Shown: positions 1 to 8,871, numbered from the stretch's first letter. The stretch: DNA of 20,025 nucleotides from Hyphomicrobium sp. (GCA_030609245.1 JAUWCP010000019.1:1-20025), one strand, 5' to 3'. The notes: generated by a model not told the origin, from the letters alone. Translations and numbers: made by a program.

Positions 1-44
1 GCGACAAGCGCGAGGATGAGCAAATGCCATGCGCTCAAACCCAT
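1..44 (-). CDS. tatA: Sec-independent protein translocase subunit TatA, N-terminal fragment (cut by the window edge)
   Basis: Only the first 14 codons are inside the window. Read on the minus strand from ATG at 44 they give MGLSAWHLLILALV, the short amphiphilic start of the TatA/E membrane helix (known TatA proteins begin with similar M-G-x-x-x-W-H patterns followed by a hydrophobic run). A GAGGAG ribosome binding site lies about 10 nt before the ATG (55-60). TatA forms the pore-like element of the twin-arginine pathway, which exports folded proteins. Position supports the call: in many Hyphomicrobiales tatA directly follows scpB, and here it follows scpB with one ABC ATPase gene in between. 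The peptide is too short for certainty; another small membrane protein is possible. Confidence 0.68.
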   Translation of the reverse strand, partial: MGLSAWHLLILALV

Positions 45-82
45 TAATCTTTCGCTCCTCACATACTTTGCAAATCTGCTTG

Positions 83-102
83 AAAATATCGCAGAAAGCG
101 AT
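83..102 (-). terminator. Weak hairpin with a T-rich tail between the ABC ATPase gene and tatA
   Basis: On the minus strand ATCGC-TTTCT-GCGAT forms a 5-bp stem with a 5-nt loop (88-102), followed at once by ATTTTC. It sits in the 93-bp gap after the ATPase stop codon. The stem is short, so it may only attenuate transcription into tatA or may be chance. Confidence 0.25.
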
Positions 103-137
103 GGCCCCCGCAAGTCGAGGATCGGGAGAGCATACGC

Positions 138-1283
138 TTAACTCACCACGGAATCTTCACTTTCTTGGCTTTCGCGCGGAAATACCAGAACGCGCGCGGG
201 ATCGATCGCGACGCTCACTTCTGCCCCACGAGCCCAGCCGTCCATTTCACGTACCCGAACCTTCAGCGGCTTGTCGAAGCCGTCAACACCGATTTCCAGG
301 CGTGCAACGTCGCCGAGGAACTTTACGTCCAGCACGCGGCCGGCAAGGCCGCTCCCGTTACGCGCCAGAGTGATCCCGCGCTCGCGAATGCAAACGATGG
401 CATCTACGCCATCGTCAAGGTCGGGCGCAGGCAACTCGCCAATGGGACACTCGATGTGTCCGTTGGAGACGGTATAGGTAATCTCATTGATTTCGGAGAA
501 GAGGCGCGCAATGAAGAGGTCGGCGGGGTTATGGTAAAGGTCCTCAGCGCTGCCGGCCTGCACGAGCTTTCCTTCGCGCATCACCGCGATTCGGTCGCCG
601 ATGCGCATGGCCTCCTCGGGATGATGCGTGACGATAAGGGAGGTCGCGCGTGTCTCGCGTAGTATCCCAAGCGTCTCCTCCTGCATCGCCTCGCGCAACT
701 GCACATCGAGGCCGGAGAACGGTTCGTCCATGAGCATGACGGCGGGACGCGGCACGAGTGCGCGAGCAAGCGCTACCCGCTGCTGCTGACCGCCCGACAG
801 AATATGCGGATATTTGTCGGCAAAATCTTTAAGACCAACGCGCTGGAGGGCGACCAGTGCCTCGCGCCGTGCTTCCTCTCGCCGCAGCCCCTTCAGTCCA
901 AATGCGACGTTGTGCAGAATGGTGAGGTGCGGGAACAGTGCGAATTCCTGAAACATGAGGCCGATGCCGCGATCTTCCGGCGGCACGAAACAGTTAGGGC
1001 CGGCGACTTCGCGATCATTAATCAGGACGCGACCGCCTGTGGGTTTCTCAATGCCAGATGCCACACGCAATAGCGTGGTCTTGCCGCTGCCTGACGGGCC
1101 CAGAAGACAAACAACTTCGCTTGGTGCCACGTCGAGACTGAACCCAGCCAGCGCGTCGGTTTCGCCATAGCTGCGCTCCACGTTATCAAAGGTGAGTCGC
1201 GCAGCAAACGTGACTGCAGCGCGCCCCGTTGCAAGGGCGGCACTGGCAGACGCCGGCTTTGGCGTCGATGTCTTAGATGACAT
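138..1283 (-). CDS. ABC transporter ATP-binding protein, FbpC/PotA-like with C-terminal TOBE-type region (orphan)
   Basis: Cytoplasmic ATPase subunit of an importer-type ABC transporter. Visible in order in the 381-aa product: Walker A GPSGSGKTT (about 62-70), Q-loop in MFQEF (about 112), signature LSGGQQQRVALARAL (from about 162), Walker B VMLMDEPF (about 182-189), H-loop IVTHHPEEA (about 217-225), then a region of about 130 residues after the ATPase core that resembles the TOBE substrate or regulatory domain of Fe(III), polyamine and sulfate importers. All catalytic motifs are intact. A serine/alanine-rich leader of about 30 residues precedes the core. ATG at 1283 is chosen; GTG at 1304 in the same frame is an alternative, and neither has a good ribosome binding site. 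The gene starts 23-44 bp after scpB ends, so co-transcription is likely. No permease or binding protein is visible, so the substrate is unknown; iron is only a family-level guess. Confidence 0.88.
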   Translation of the reverse strand: MSSKTSTPKPASASAALATGRAAVTFAARLTFDNVERSYGETDALAGFSLDVAPSEVVCLLGPSGSGKTTLLRVASGIEKPTGGRVLINDREVAGPNCFVPPEDRGIGLMFQEFALFPHLTILHNVAFGLKGLRREEARREALVALQRVGLKDFADKYPHILSGGQQQRVALARALVPRPAVMLMDEPFSGLDVQLREAMQEETLGILRETRATSLIVTHHPEEAMRIGDRIAVMREGKLVQAGSAEDLYHNPADLFIARLFSEINEITYTVSNGHIECPIGELPAPDLDDGVDAIVCIRERGITLARNGSGLAGRVLDVKFLGDVARLEIGVDGFDKPLKVRVREMDGWARGAEVSVAIDPARVLVFPRESQESEDSVVS

Positions 1284-1327
1284 GGGCTTCAAATCAGCGG
1301 GCACCTTTGGGTGGTCTTATATCCCCC

Positions 1328-2140
1328 TCAGGGCTTATCGGGCTCCTCGTCATCCGACAAGGGCGGCAGCATCTCATCGGCCATCTCAAACCCCTCGTCG
1401 TCGTCCTCGGTGGCCTCCAGTGGAAGCTCGTCGGGCATCAGGGCCGCAACGTCGGTGGGCTCAGGCACCGTAAAATCAGGCGGCAGATTACCATCGAGGA
1501 GCCCTGAGGCCCGCAGCTCGTTAAGACCTGGCAGATCCTTGATGCTCTCAAGCCCAAAGTGGCTGAGGAAAGTATCGGTGGTACCATAGGTCACGGGCCG
1601 CCCCGGAGCACGGCGGCGGCCACGCAGGCGGATCCAGCCCGTTTGAAGCAGAATATCGAGCGTTCCGACGGACGTCGACACGCCGCGGACTTGCTCGATC
1701 TCGGCACGTGTCACCGGCTGATGGTAAGCAATGATGGAAAGCGTCTCGAGCGCGGCCTTGGACAGGCGCCGCTCCTCAACGGCATAGCGCTCCATGAGAT
1801 ATGCGAGATCGTCAGCCGTGCGGAAGTGCCACTTACCTCCCACCTTCACCAGATTGACACCGCGACCGGCGTAGAAGCCTTGCAGCTCGTCCAGCAAAGC
1901 AGAGATGTCCTCGTCTTCGGCTAGGTGGCTCTTGAGCTTGCTTTCATCGAGCGGATCTGCCGCGGCGAAGAGCAACGCTTCGAGGATTCTGAGCTTCTCG
2001 CGGTGATCGGCAAAGGGAAGGGCTGCGACGTTGCCAGGTAGGCTCGTCACGGCAGGTTGCTCCGATGCCTCTCCGGTCTCATCATTGCGAGTGTTCGGGT
2101 CAAGGCTCGGCGGCACTAATATCAGGCGGGGCGGCACCAT
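1328..2140 (-). CDS. scpB: Segregation and condensation protein ScpB
   Basis: ScpB is the winged-helix kite subunit that, with ScpA, binds SMC to organise and segregate the chromosome. The 270-aa product has a variable N-terminal stretch of about 45 residues, then the family core beginning KLRILEALLFAAADPLDE, the central YHQPVTRAEIEQVRGV helix-turn-helix element, and the TYGTTDTFLSHFGLESIKDLP segment typical of ScpB. The last 40 or so residues are strongly acidic (EATEDDDEG, SDDEEPDKP), a common variable tail. The frame stays open upstream to 2386, but that part overlaps scpA and does not look like ScpB. ATG at 2140 lies 34 bp after the scpA stop with a GAGAGA stretch about 8 nt upstream, so it is taken as the start. 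Confidence 0.93.
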   Translation of the reverse strand: MVPPRLILVPPSLDPNTRNDETGEASEQPAVTSLPGNVAALPFADHREKLRILEALLFAAADPLDESKLKSHLAEDEDISALLDELQGFYAGRGVNLVKVGGKWHFRTADDLAYLMERYAVEERRLSKAALETLSIIAYHQPVTRAEIEQVRGVSTSVGTLDILLQTGWIRLRGRRRAPGRPVTYGTTDTFLSHFGLESIKDLPGLNELRASGLLDGNLPPDFTVPEPTDVAALMPDELPLEATEDDDEGFEMADEMLPPLSDDEEPDKP

Positions 2141-2174
2141 GCGCTTTTCTCTCGTGTGTTCGTTTTCAGTGACG

Positions 2175-3020
2175 CTAAACCACGCGCTGCCACTCGTCTT
2201 GCGAGTGGCGCGCACGCATATAAATAGGTGCGAAGGGCGCTTCCTGCCGGATTTCGATCTCGCCCTCGCGCGCCATCTCAAGAGTGGCGCCAAAAGAACT
2301 GGCGAGAGCTGTCCGGCCATCCTCAGCGGTCGTGACAATGCGCTCCAAATAGCGATTGAATTCAACCCAATCGGTGCCGACGGCAACGTCGCCCATCAGG
2401 TGCTCCAGCCGGTCGCGCGCATCCTTGATGGACCAAACGGGGCGCGCCTTGACCACGTGGCCCACCTTGATCGTGCGGCGGCGCTGATCAGCATAGGCAT
2501 GCAGCAGGTCGTAAATCTGTGCCGTATGGGCCGTGTTACGAATGGTCTTGGTGCCCTCAGGCATACCGCGCGCAAACACCTCTCGGCCAAGGCGCATGCG
2601 CGTCATAAGCTGGGCGGCCGCGTTGCGCATCGCTTCAAGCCGCTTCAAGCGGAATGACAGCCGTCGAGCCATCTCTTCGGCGCTAACGTCCTCGCCCTTC
2701 GCATCCTCGCGCGGCAACAGCAGGCGCGACTTGAGAAAGGCGAGCCAAGCCGCCATCACCAAATACTCGGCCGCCAATTCAAGCCGCAGCTTATGCGCTT
2801 CAGCGATAAAGACGAGGTATTGGTCTGCAAGCGCCACAATCGAGATCTTGGCGATATCCACCTTCTGGGTGCGCGCGAGCGCCAACAACAGATCGAGCGG
2901 GCCCTCGTAGCCGGCCACATCAACGACGAGCGCATTCTCCGAATCAGCCGGCGCATCGAGCACGGGCTCTTCCCATGCCGAGATTGCGGATTGCGAGTTG
3001 TTGTCCTGCTCTGCGCTCAT
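2175..3020 (-). CDS. scpA: Segregation and condensation protein ScpA
   Basis: ScpA is the kleisin subunit bridging the SMC dimer in the bacterial condensin complex. The 281-aa product shows the family N-terminal signature YEGPLDLLLALARTQKVDI (about residues 38-56) followed by ISIVALADQYL, then helices EYLVMAAWLAFLKSRLLLP that contact the SMC neck. The C-terminal winged-helix end contains EIEIRQEAPFAPIYM. The first 35 residues are a non-conserved acidic leader. ATG at 3020 is preceded by GGGCGAGAGC. The gene lies 66 bp after nagZ and 34 bp before scpB, so the two ScpAB subunits are made from adjacent reading frames of one transcript. Confidence 0.94.
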   Translation of the reverse strand: MSAEQDNNSQSAISAWEEPVLDAPADSENALVVDVAGYEGPLDLLLALARTQKVDIAKISIVALADQYLVFIAEAHKLRLELAAEYLVMAAWLAFLKSRLLLPREDAKGEDVSAEEMARRLSFRLKRLEAMRNAAAQLMTRMRLGREVFARGMPEGTKTIRNTAHTAQIYDLLHAYADQRRRTIKVGHVVKARPVWSIKDARDRLEHLMGDVAVGTDWVEFNRYLERIVTTAEDGRTALASSFGATLEMAREGEIEIRQEAPFAPIYMRARHSQDEWQRVV

Positions 3021-3086
3021 GCTCTCGCCCTGATCGGTCGCGAATCGAAAGAGTGCGATCGATCCTGCCTCTACATCGTACTGAGT

Positions 3087-4118
3087 TTACACTGATTCAG
3101 CATTGTCCGCTGCTACCGTAAGCAAACGGGCAAGATGCGCCTCGGCCACAGCAATATCGCATGGCTGGTGCGCGTTAAGCACGCCGAGTGCGGTCTCGAA
3201 TCGCTGTAGCGCGCGGCCCTGCAACGCCGGCGCCCCCGCGGCCGCCGATCGCATCTCGCGAAGATCGCCGTTGCAGTGGAGCACGATGTCGGAGCCAGCG
3301 GCGATAACCGCTTCGGCGCGTTGCCGCATACCACCTGACAGCGCTTTCATCGACAGGTCGTCGCTCATCAAGAGGCCGTCAAAGCCGATCTCCCCGCGGA
3401 TAACATCACGGGTCACAATGGCCGACGTACTCGCCGGAGCATCTGGATCGATGTCACGATAAATGATGTGGGCGGTCATGCCCGCCGGCATCGTGTTGAG
3501 GGCCTTGAACGGCGCAAAGTCGCTCGCAGCAAGCTCTTTTCGACTTTCGGTGACGATTGGCAATGCCAAGTGGCTATCTTTGGTCGCGCGCCCGTGTCCG
3601 GGAATATGCTTAATCACCGGAAGCACGCCTCCGGCCATAAAACCCTCGGCAACAGCACGTGCAAGCCTCACGACTTGATCAATGCTTGTGCCGTAAGCGC
3701 GGTCCCCAATAACCGCGTGCGAGCGGGACACGGGGAGATCGAGAACCGGCGCGCAGTCTGTGTTGATGCTGATCGCCTTCAGATCCTCGGCCAGGAGACG
3801 AGCAACGGCAAATGCGGCCTCCGTTGCCTGAGCGGGATCCCGCGCATAGAGCCTTCCATAGGCCGCCGCCGCCGGCAACGCACGGCCAAGCGGCGGGCGC
3901 AGCCGCTGCACGCGTCCGCCTTCCTGGTCGATGAGGACGAGAAGCTTATCTGTGCCGACCGCCTCGCGAACCGCCGCGACGAGTGCGCGGATTTGCGCGT
4001 GATCAACTAGATTGCGAGCAAACAAGATGAGGCCCGCAGGGCGGGTGTCTCTCAGAAAGTCCGTTTCCTGCGGCGTAAGTACCGTTGCGGCCACACCGGT
4101 GATCAGAGCGCTGCGCAT
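3087..4118 (-). CDS. nagZ: Beta-N-acetylhexosaminidase NagZ (glycoside hydrolase family 3)
   Basis: NagZ is a cytoplasmic enzyme that removes GlcNAc from anhydro-muropeptides during peptidoglycan recycling. The 343-aa product has the expected single-domain length. Visible motifs are IDQEGGRVQRL (63-73), the substrate-binding and general acid/base loop KHIPGHGRATKDSHLALP (170-187), with the Asp-His pair at 181/183, and the nucleophile motif LMSDDLSMKAL (250-260), Asp253 being the likely nucleophile. The frame starts cleanly at ATG 4118, 39 bp after the SPOR-domain gene. The placement next to a peptidoglycan-binding SPOR protein is a cell-wall pairing often seen in alphaproteobacteria. Confidence 0.95.
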   Translation of the reverse strand: MRSALITGVAATVLTPQETDFLRDTRPAGLILFARNLVDHAQIRALVAAVREAVGTDKLLVLIDQEGGRVQRLRPPLGRALPAAAAYGRLYARDPAQATEAAFAVARLLAEDLKAISINTDCAPVLDLPVSRSHAVIGDRAYGTSIDQVVRLARAVAEGFMAGGVLPVIKHIPGHGRATKDSHLALPIVTESRKELAASDFAPFKALNTMPAGMTAHIIYRDIDPDAPASTSAIVTRDVIRGEIGFDGLLMSDDLSMKALSGGMRQRAEAVIAAGSDIVLHCNGDLREMRSAAAGAPALQGRALQRFETALGVLNAHQPCDIAVAEAHLARLLTVAADNAESV

Positions 4119-4157
4119 CGCGACCCCGCAGGTACAGTTCTAGATGCGAAGATAGGC

Positions 4158-5708
4158 TCAATATGCCGTGACCCAGCAATCCTTATGGCCGGCACTCTTG
4201 AGCTGGCTGCACAGTGCGCTCGCTTGGGCGCGCGAACCCGGCGGGCCGATAAGCAAGCGATGGTAAGCGCCCCGCGCGCCCAGATTCGCTTCCCGGATAT
4301 CTGGCGTCTTGTTCTGCAACACGCTGGAGTATTTCTGCTGCATGTCGGCGAAGCGCTGCAAGGCGGCTAAGCGGCTCGTACTTGAGACAGGCACTGAGGC
4401 GAGCACGGCAACGTAGCCATTGCCCCCTGTCGCGGCCGCCGGACGCGGCGCCGGCTTCTTGGGTGCACTCGCAGCAGGCGGTGCGATATTGACCGGCTTC
4501 CTTGCCGGTGTGGTACGCGCGATCACGACCGGCTTCTTAGTAGAGTCCGGTGGATTCACAACAATCGGCTTCTGAGCTGTCGCGGCAGGTGGCTCAGCAG
4601 AGGCCGCGGGCGCCCTAGATGGAGCCGGATTGGCCCGGCGGAATTGGCCGCCGAAGCCATCAACAACTGTCATCCCTGGAACGGATACGGTGGGCGAAAC
4701 AGAGCCCGTCTGCTGCGGCGGCTCGGCCCGTGGAACGATGGAGCCGTCGCGACCCACCACCACTGTCTGGACCTTGCGCGTGCCGTTCGCATTCACGTCG
4801 GATGCGCTCGAGTTGTCACCCAGCCGGCCCATAACCTTGCTGTCGGTGTGCGCGAATTTCTTGCCGCCAGGATCGGCTGGCTTGGTCTTGGAGGGACTGC
4901 TATCTCCCGTAATCAGCGGCGTTTCGCCATCGGGCGAGTTTCCGACAACCAGCTTGTATCCCTGGGCAAGACCGAAGCCGAGACCCACGGCGACGACGAC
5001 GGCACCCGCAATTCGCATGGTCCAGCTGCCCCGCCTGCGTTCTTCGACCTCGTATTCACCCTCCTCGTGCGGGTAACTCGGTTCCAGAGCACCAGTATGC
5101 GTATTCTCGTAACCGGGCTGGCCACCGCCATAATAGGCCTGCTCCATAGCGGGATCGCCGTGCCCGGCGATTTGCTGCGTGTGTTGGCCCCATTCCTGCT
5201 GCGCCTGCAAGGGATCGTTGTGCGCTAGCGGATCGGGAAATGCTTGAGACCCACTCTGCCCTTGCCCCGCACCTGCCGGCATGTAGCCGCCAAAGTCAGA
5301 ACCGCTCAGATCCTGGGACTGTGCTGGAAGGGACCACTGCTCGTAATTGCCACCACTAAGATCGGGCGCCGGCCCGGTGGCCGGACCCAAGCCCGAATGC
5401 TGGGCTTGGGCGGCGTGCGGCTGTTGTGCATACGGGGGCTGGGTGGCGGGATTGGGTTCTGGCTCGGGCGCGGCCGGAGCAGTCGTCGGCGCCTGTTGGG
5501 GATAGTGGTAGCCCGGCGCTCGATCCAAAGATGGATTAGTACCCTGCTGTGGCCGATTTCCTCCCGCCGGGGACAATTGCGGGTTTGGCTGCTGCTGCGG
5601 GAGCTGGCCTTGGGGCATGCCGGACCAGGTGCGCGGATCCTGATCGGCTGAGGGCTGGCGCTGTGCCGGCCACCCGGTGTTTGGTGCGTTGCCGTGGGAG
5701 CGCGACAT
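4158..5708 (-). CDS. Single-TM SPOR-domain protein with long Pro/Gln-rich cytoplasmic region
   Basis: SPOR domains bind denuded (amidase-processed) glycan strands at division septa. The 516-aa product divides into four parts: a low-complexity N-terminal region rich in Gln, Pro, Gly and Ala (1 to about 215); an acidic then basic stretch EEGEYEVEERRRGSW (about 215-229); one membrane helix around MRIAGAVVVAVGLGFGLAQG (231-250); and a periplasmic Pro/Ala/Thr-rich linker ending in a SPOR domain from about 430 to the end (GYVAVLASVPVSS, RLLIGPPGSRAQASALCSQL). The basic residues before the helix predict a cytoplasmic N-terminus and periplasmic SPOR domain. A GAGGGG ribosome binding site precedes ATG 5708. 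It lies between argS and nagZ, 54 and 39 bp away. The exact partner or divisome role cannot be read from the sequence. Confidence 0.88.
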   Translation of the reverse strand: MSRSHGNAPNTGWPAQRQPSADQDPRTWSGMPQGQLPQQQPNPQLSPAGGNRPQQGTNPSLDRAPGYHYPQQAPTTAPAAPEPEPNPATQPPYAQQPHAAQAQHSGLGPATGPAPDLSGGNYEQWSLPAQSQDLSGSDFGGYMPAGAGQGQSGSQAFPDPLAHNDPLQAQQEWGQHTQQIAGHGDPAMEQAYYGGGQPGYENTHTGALEPSYPHEEGEYEVEERRRGSWTMRIAGAVVVAVGLGFGLAQGYKLVVGNSPDGETPLITGDSSPSKTKPADPGGKKFAHTDSKVMGRLGDNSSASDVNANGTRKVQTVVVGRDGSIVPRAEPPQQTGSVSPTVSVPGMTVVDGFGGQFRRANPAPSRAPAASAEPPAATAQKPIVVNPPDSTKKPVVIARTTPARKPVNIAPPAASAPKKPAPRPAAATGGNGYVAVLASVPVSSTSRLAALQRFADMQQKYSSVLQNKTPDIREANLGARGAYHRLLIGPPGSRAQASALCSQLKSAGHKDCWVTAY

Positions 5709-5762
5709 CTTGGAAATCCCCTCGAAATATCGGTTCGGACTGTGGTCCGTCGAATCGGGAGT

Positions 5763-7523
5763 CTAACGCATCGAATCCGGCGCCTCGACGCCCAGCATCA
5801 AAAGACCCGAGGATATCACCTGTTGCGTAGCGGCAATAAGTGCGAGACGCGCCGCGGTCACAACCCCGTCTTGTGTTTGAATAAATCGTAAATGTGGCGA
5901 ATCGTTGCCTCGCGTCCACTGCGAGTGAAATGCTCCAGCCAAATCATAGAGATAGAAAGCTAGACGGTGTGGCTCCTCGGCACGAGCTGTACTGGCAATC
6001 AGACGTGGGAAGAATGCCAGGCGCTTGATCCATTCGATCTCGCCGGGATCTGAGAGGCACGAAAGATCTGCCTCCCGCACGGCCTTGCTCTCCTTATCCA
6101 GCTCGGGGAACACTTTTTTGGCATTACGAAACACCGACGCGGCGCGCGCATGCGCGTACTGAACGTAGAAGACTGGATTGTCCCTTGTTTGCTCCAGCAC
6201 CTTGGTAAGGTCGAAATCGAGGGGTGCATCGTTCTTGCGCATCAGCATCATGAAGCGCACCGGGTCGGAGCCCACCTCATCGACAACGTCGCGGAGCGTC
6301 ACAAATGTACCGGCACGCTTGGACATGAGCACCGGCTTGCCTGCGCGCAGCACTTTGACGAGCTGACACACCAAGATAGTGAAATCCGCCTTGCCGTCGG
6401 AGAGTGCTGCCACCGCAGCCTTGATGCGCGGGATATAGCCCAGGTGGTCCGCACCAAAGACGTTGCGGTAGTGATCGAAGCCGCGCTCCAGCTTGTCAAA
6501 ATGGTAGGCCACGTCGCTAGCGAAGTAGGTGTAACTTCCGTCCGATTTCATCAGCGCGCGATCGACGTCATCTCCGAAATTGGTGGACCGGAACAGCAGC
6601 TGCTCGCGGTCTTCCCACTCGTCGTCATCGTGGCCCTTAGGCCGGGGTAGCCGCCCCTCGTAGATGAGACCTTTGGCACGCAGCGCCTCGATTGCCGCCT
6701 TGACCTGATCCTTCTTGCCCAACGTCAGCGACGCTTCGGAGAAGAAAACGTCGTGCTTGATGTTGAGCGCCGCGAGGTCCTTCTTGATCTCGGCGAGCAA
6801 CGGCTTGACGGCGGCTGCGCGGACAATCGGTAGCCAGTCTTTTTCCGGCTTGTTGAGAAGGCCCTGCTTATGCTCCTTGGCGAGCATTTCACCAATCGGC
6901 TTTAGATAGTCACCAGGGTAGAGCCCGGCCGGAATCTCGCCGATGTCCTCGCCTAACGCTTCGCGGTAACGCAGATAAACTGAGCGCGCGAGCTGATCGA
7001 CCTGGCCGCCCGCGTCGTTGACGTAGTACTCGCGCGTGACCTTGTAGCCGGTGAATTCCAAGATATTGCAAAGCGCATCGCCGAAAACTGCGCCGCGGCA
7101 GTGGCCAACATGCATGGGACCTGTCGGATTGGCGGAGACGTACTCAATGTTGATGGTCTCGCCGCCGCCGATGGCCGCGCGGCCATAATATGCGCCTTCC
7201 TCAACGATCGTGCGCACGACACCCTGCCAAAATCCGGGCGTGAACGTGAGGTTTAAAAAGCCCGGACCAGCGACTTCAACCTGCGCCACGTCCGCATCGC
7301 CTGAGAGTTTCTCCTTAAGGCGCTCAGCAATGTCGCGTGGCTTCATGCGCGCAGGCTTGGCGAGAACCAGAGCAGCATTTGTCGATAGATCTCCGTGCGA
7401 GCTATCGCGCGGAGTTTCGACCTCGACCGCAGGCACGACAAGGTCCGCAGGTAGCACACCATCCTGCTTTAGGGCTTCGAGCGCCGCGGCAACGCGATCC
7501 TCCACGTGCGCGAACACGTTCAT
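5763..7523 (-). CDS. argS: Arginyl-tRNA synthetase
   Basis: Class I synthetase charging tRNA(Arg). The 586-aa product has the N-terminal Add-1-type domain (to about 110) that recognises the tRNA D-loop, the catalytic domain with the HIGH-type motif in VSANPTGPMHVGH (HVGH at 138-141), and the segment EYYVNDAGGQVDQLA after it. The KMSKS equivalent is MSKRAGTFV (400-408), a degenerate form seen in many ArgRS enzymes. An alpha-helical DALR anticodon-binding domain follows and ends in the family-typical short C-terminus ...SMR. Length is normal and no frameshift is seen. ATG 7523 is preceded by AGGAT. It lies 78 bp downstream of dgt and 54 bp upstream of the SPOR gene, matching the usual order in the Hyphomicrobiales. 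Confidence 0.97.
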   Translation of the reverse strand: MNVFAHVEDRVAAALEALKQDGVLPADLVVPAVEVETPRDSSHGDLSTNAALVLAKPARMKPRDIAERLKEKLSGDADVAQVEVAGPGFLNLTFTPGFWQGVVRTIVEEGAYYGRAAIGGGETINIEYVSANPTGPMHVGHCRGAVFGDALCNILEFTGYKVTREYYVNDAGGQVDQLARSVYLRYREALGEDIGEIPAGLYPGDYLKPIGEMLAKEHKQGLLNKPEKDWLPIVRAAAVKPLLAEIKKDLAALNIKHDVFFSEASLTLGKKDQVKAAIEALRAKGLIYEGRLPRPKGHDDDEWEDREQLLFRSTNFGDDVDRALMKSDGSYTYFASDVAYHFDKLERGFDHYRNVFGADHLGYIPRIKAAVAALSDGKADFTILVCQLVKVLRAGKPVLMSKRAGTFVTLRDVVDEVGSDPVRFMMLMRKNDAPLDFDLTKVLEQTRDNPVFYVQYAHARAASVFRNAKKVFPELDKESKAVREADLSCLSDPGEIEWIKRLAFFPRLIASTARAEEPHRLAFYLYDLAGAFHSQWTRGNDSPHLRFIQTQDGVVTAARLALIAATQQVISSGLLMLGVEAPDSMR

Positions 7524-7601
7524 GGGGTCTTATCCTGGCCGATGGGTGAACCTTCCGCCCTATCCAGGCTTGGAAGCGTTGCAATGGGAAACGCGGCCCG
7601 C

Positions 7602-8834
7602 CTAACGCAAATCGGGAGTGGCGTCAAACAGGCGGCGGTGCTCAGCGATGGCATAGCGATCGGTCATTCCCGCAACAAAATCAGCAATCAGACGTGCACG
7701 GCGGCGCTCGCTGAGGCCCGCCGCGGCCGCCCGCCAGGCGTCTTGCATGGTATCGGGCTCAGAAAGGTAGCGGGCGAAGAGTTCGCGCACGATCGCCTCG
7801 GCATCCTTCATGACGTGCATGACGCGCCCGTGGCGATAAACGCGTTCAAACAGAAACGCCTTAATGTGCGCAATATCGCGAGACATCTCGTCTGAGAACG
7901 CCACGGTTGCGCCCGGCGCGCGGCGGATATCGTCCGGCGAGGCGGGGCTCAGCAGCCTGAGGCGCGTGCGCGTTTGGTTGACGAGGTCGCTCACCATCAA
8001 CGTAATCATGCGCCGCGTGACCTCATAGAAGCTCCGCCCACTATCGTCGGCGCCAACCAAGCTCGCCGCATACACCACTGCCGGCCCTGCTAGAGGCTGA
8101 CCCTCAATGTCACGCAACGCGATGAGTTCAGCGCGCAGTCCATCGTCGATGTCGTGCGTCACGTAGGCAACATCGTCAGCCAGCGCGGCGACTTGGGCTT
8201 CCCCCGAGGCCCATGATCCAAGGTCGAGGCTTCGCCATTGCTCCAAGCGGCGCACGGCCTTCTCGATGGCTGCGCCGGGGGACACGGGCCCATTGTGTTT
8301 AGCGATGCCTTCAAGCGTCTCCCAGGTAAGATTTATCCCATCGAAACCGGCGTACTTGCGCTCTAGTGCGGTCACCAAGCGCAGGCTTTGCGCGTTGTGG
8401 TCGAAGCCCCCAAAAGCTTCCATCACCCCGTCAAGCGCGCGCTCGCCCGCGTGCCCAAAAGGTGAATGACCAAGATCGTGGGCGAGCGCGATCGCCTCGG
8501 CGAGATCTTCGTCAAGACGCAGCTGGCGAGCCACTGTGCGCGCGATCTGCGCCACCTCAAGACTGTGCGTCAGCCGGGTGCGGTAGTGGTCGCCTTCATG
8601 AAAAACGAACACCTGCGTTTTGTGGGTCAGCCGGCGAAAGGCGGTCGAATGCAAGACGCGGTCGCGGTCACGCTGGAATGGACTGCGCGTTGGGCACTCT
8701 GGCTCGGCGTGCCAGCGCCCGCGGCTTGGAATTGCACTTGCCGCATAAAGCGCGGGCAAGCGTGCGCCCGCGGCGAGGTTTTCGCCGTAGTCCCGGTTTT
8801 CCAGGCTCTTCTTTCTGCCTGCCGCTGAGTTCAT
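7602..8834 (-). CDS. dgt: Deoxyguanosinetriphosphate triphosphohydrolase-like protein (HD domain)
   Basis: HD-family dNTP triphosphohydrolase that releases tripolyphosphate from dGTP or other dNTPs and so affects nucleotide pools. In the 410-aa product the metal-binding set H...HD...D is visible: His90 in RLTHSLEVAQIAR, His119-Asp120 in ALAHDLGHSPFGHAGE, and an Asp in the ADDVAYVTHDIDDGL stretch (220-234). The N-terminal motif RSPFQRDRDRVLHSTAFRRL (50-69) is typical of the dGTPase type. The frame remains open upstream to 9290 across erpA, but homology-like sequence begins only around the chosen ATG 8834, which has AGAGG about 12 nt upstream. It is the first gene of the minus-strand series and divergent from erpA. 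Confidence 0.93.
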   Translation of the reverse strand: MNSAAGRKKSLENRDYGENLAAGARLPALYAASAIPSRGRWHAEPECPTRSPFQRDRDRVLHSTAFRRLTHKTQVFVFHEGDHYRTRLTHSLEVAQIARTVARQLRLDEDLAEAIALAHDLGHSPFGHAGERALDGVMEAFGGFDHNAQSLRLVTALERKYAGFDGINLTWETLEGIAKHNGPVSPGAAIEKAVRRLEQWRSLDLGSWASGEAQVAALADDVAYVTHDIDDGLRAELIALRDIEGQPLAGPAVVYAASLVGADDSGRSFYEVTRRMITLMVSDLVNQTRTRLRLLSPASPDDIRRAPGATVAFSDEMSRDIAHIKAFLFERVYRHGRVMHVMKDAEAIVRELFARYLSEPDTMQDAWRAAAAGLSERRRARLIADFVAGMTDRYAIAEHRRLFDATPDLR

Positions 8835-8871
8835 CCGGCCCGCCGCCTCTTTGCTCGACGCTCGATGGGCT

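Noticed and set aside
2141..2386. Upstream extension of scpB into scpA
   Set aside because: It overlaps the conserved C-terminus of scpA in another frame, and its translation does not look like ScpB.
3676..3683. TTGATCAA-like palindrome considered as an FNR/FixK site
   Set aside because: It lies within nagZ coding sequence and lacks the 4-bp spacing between half-sites.
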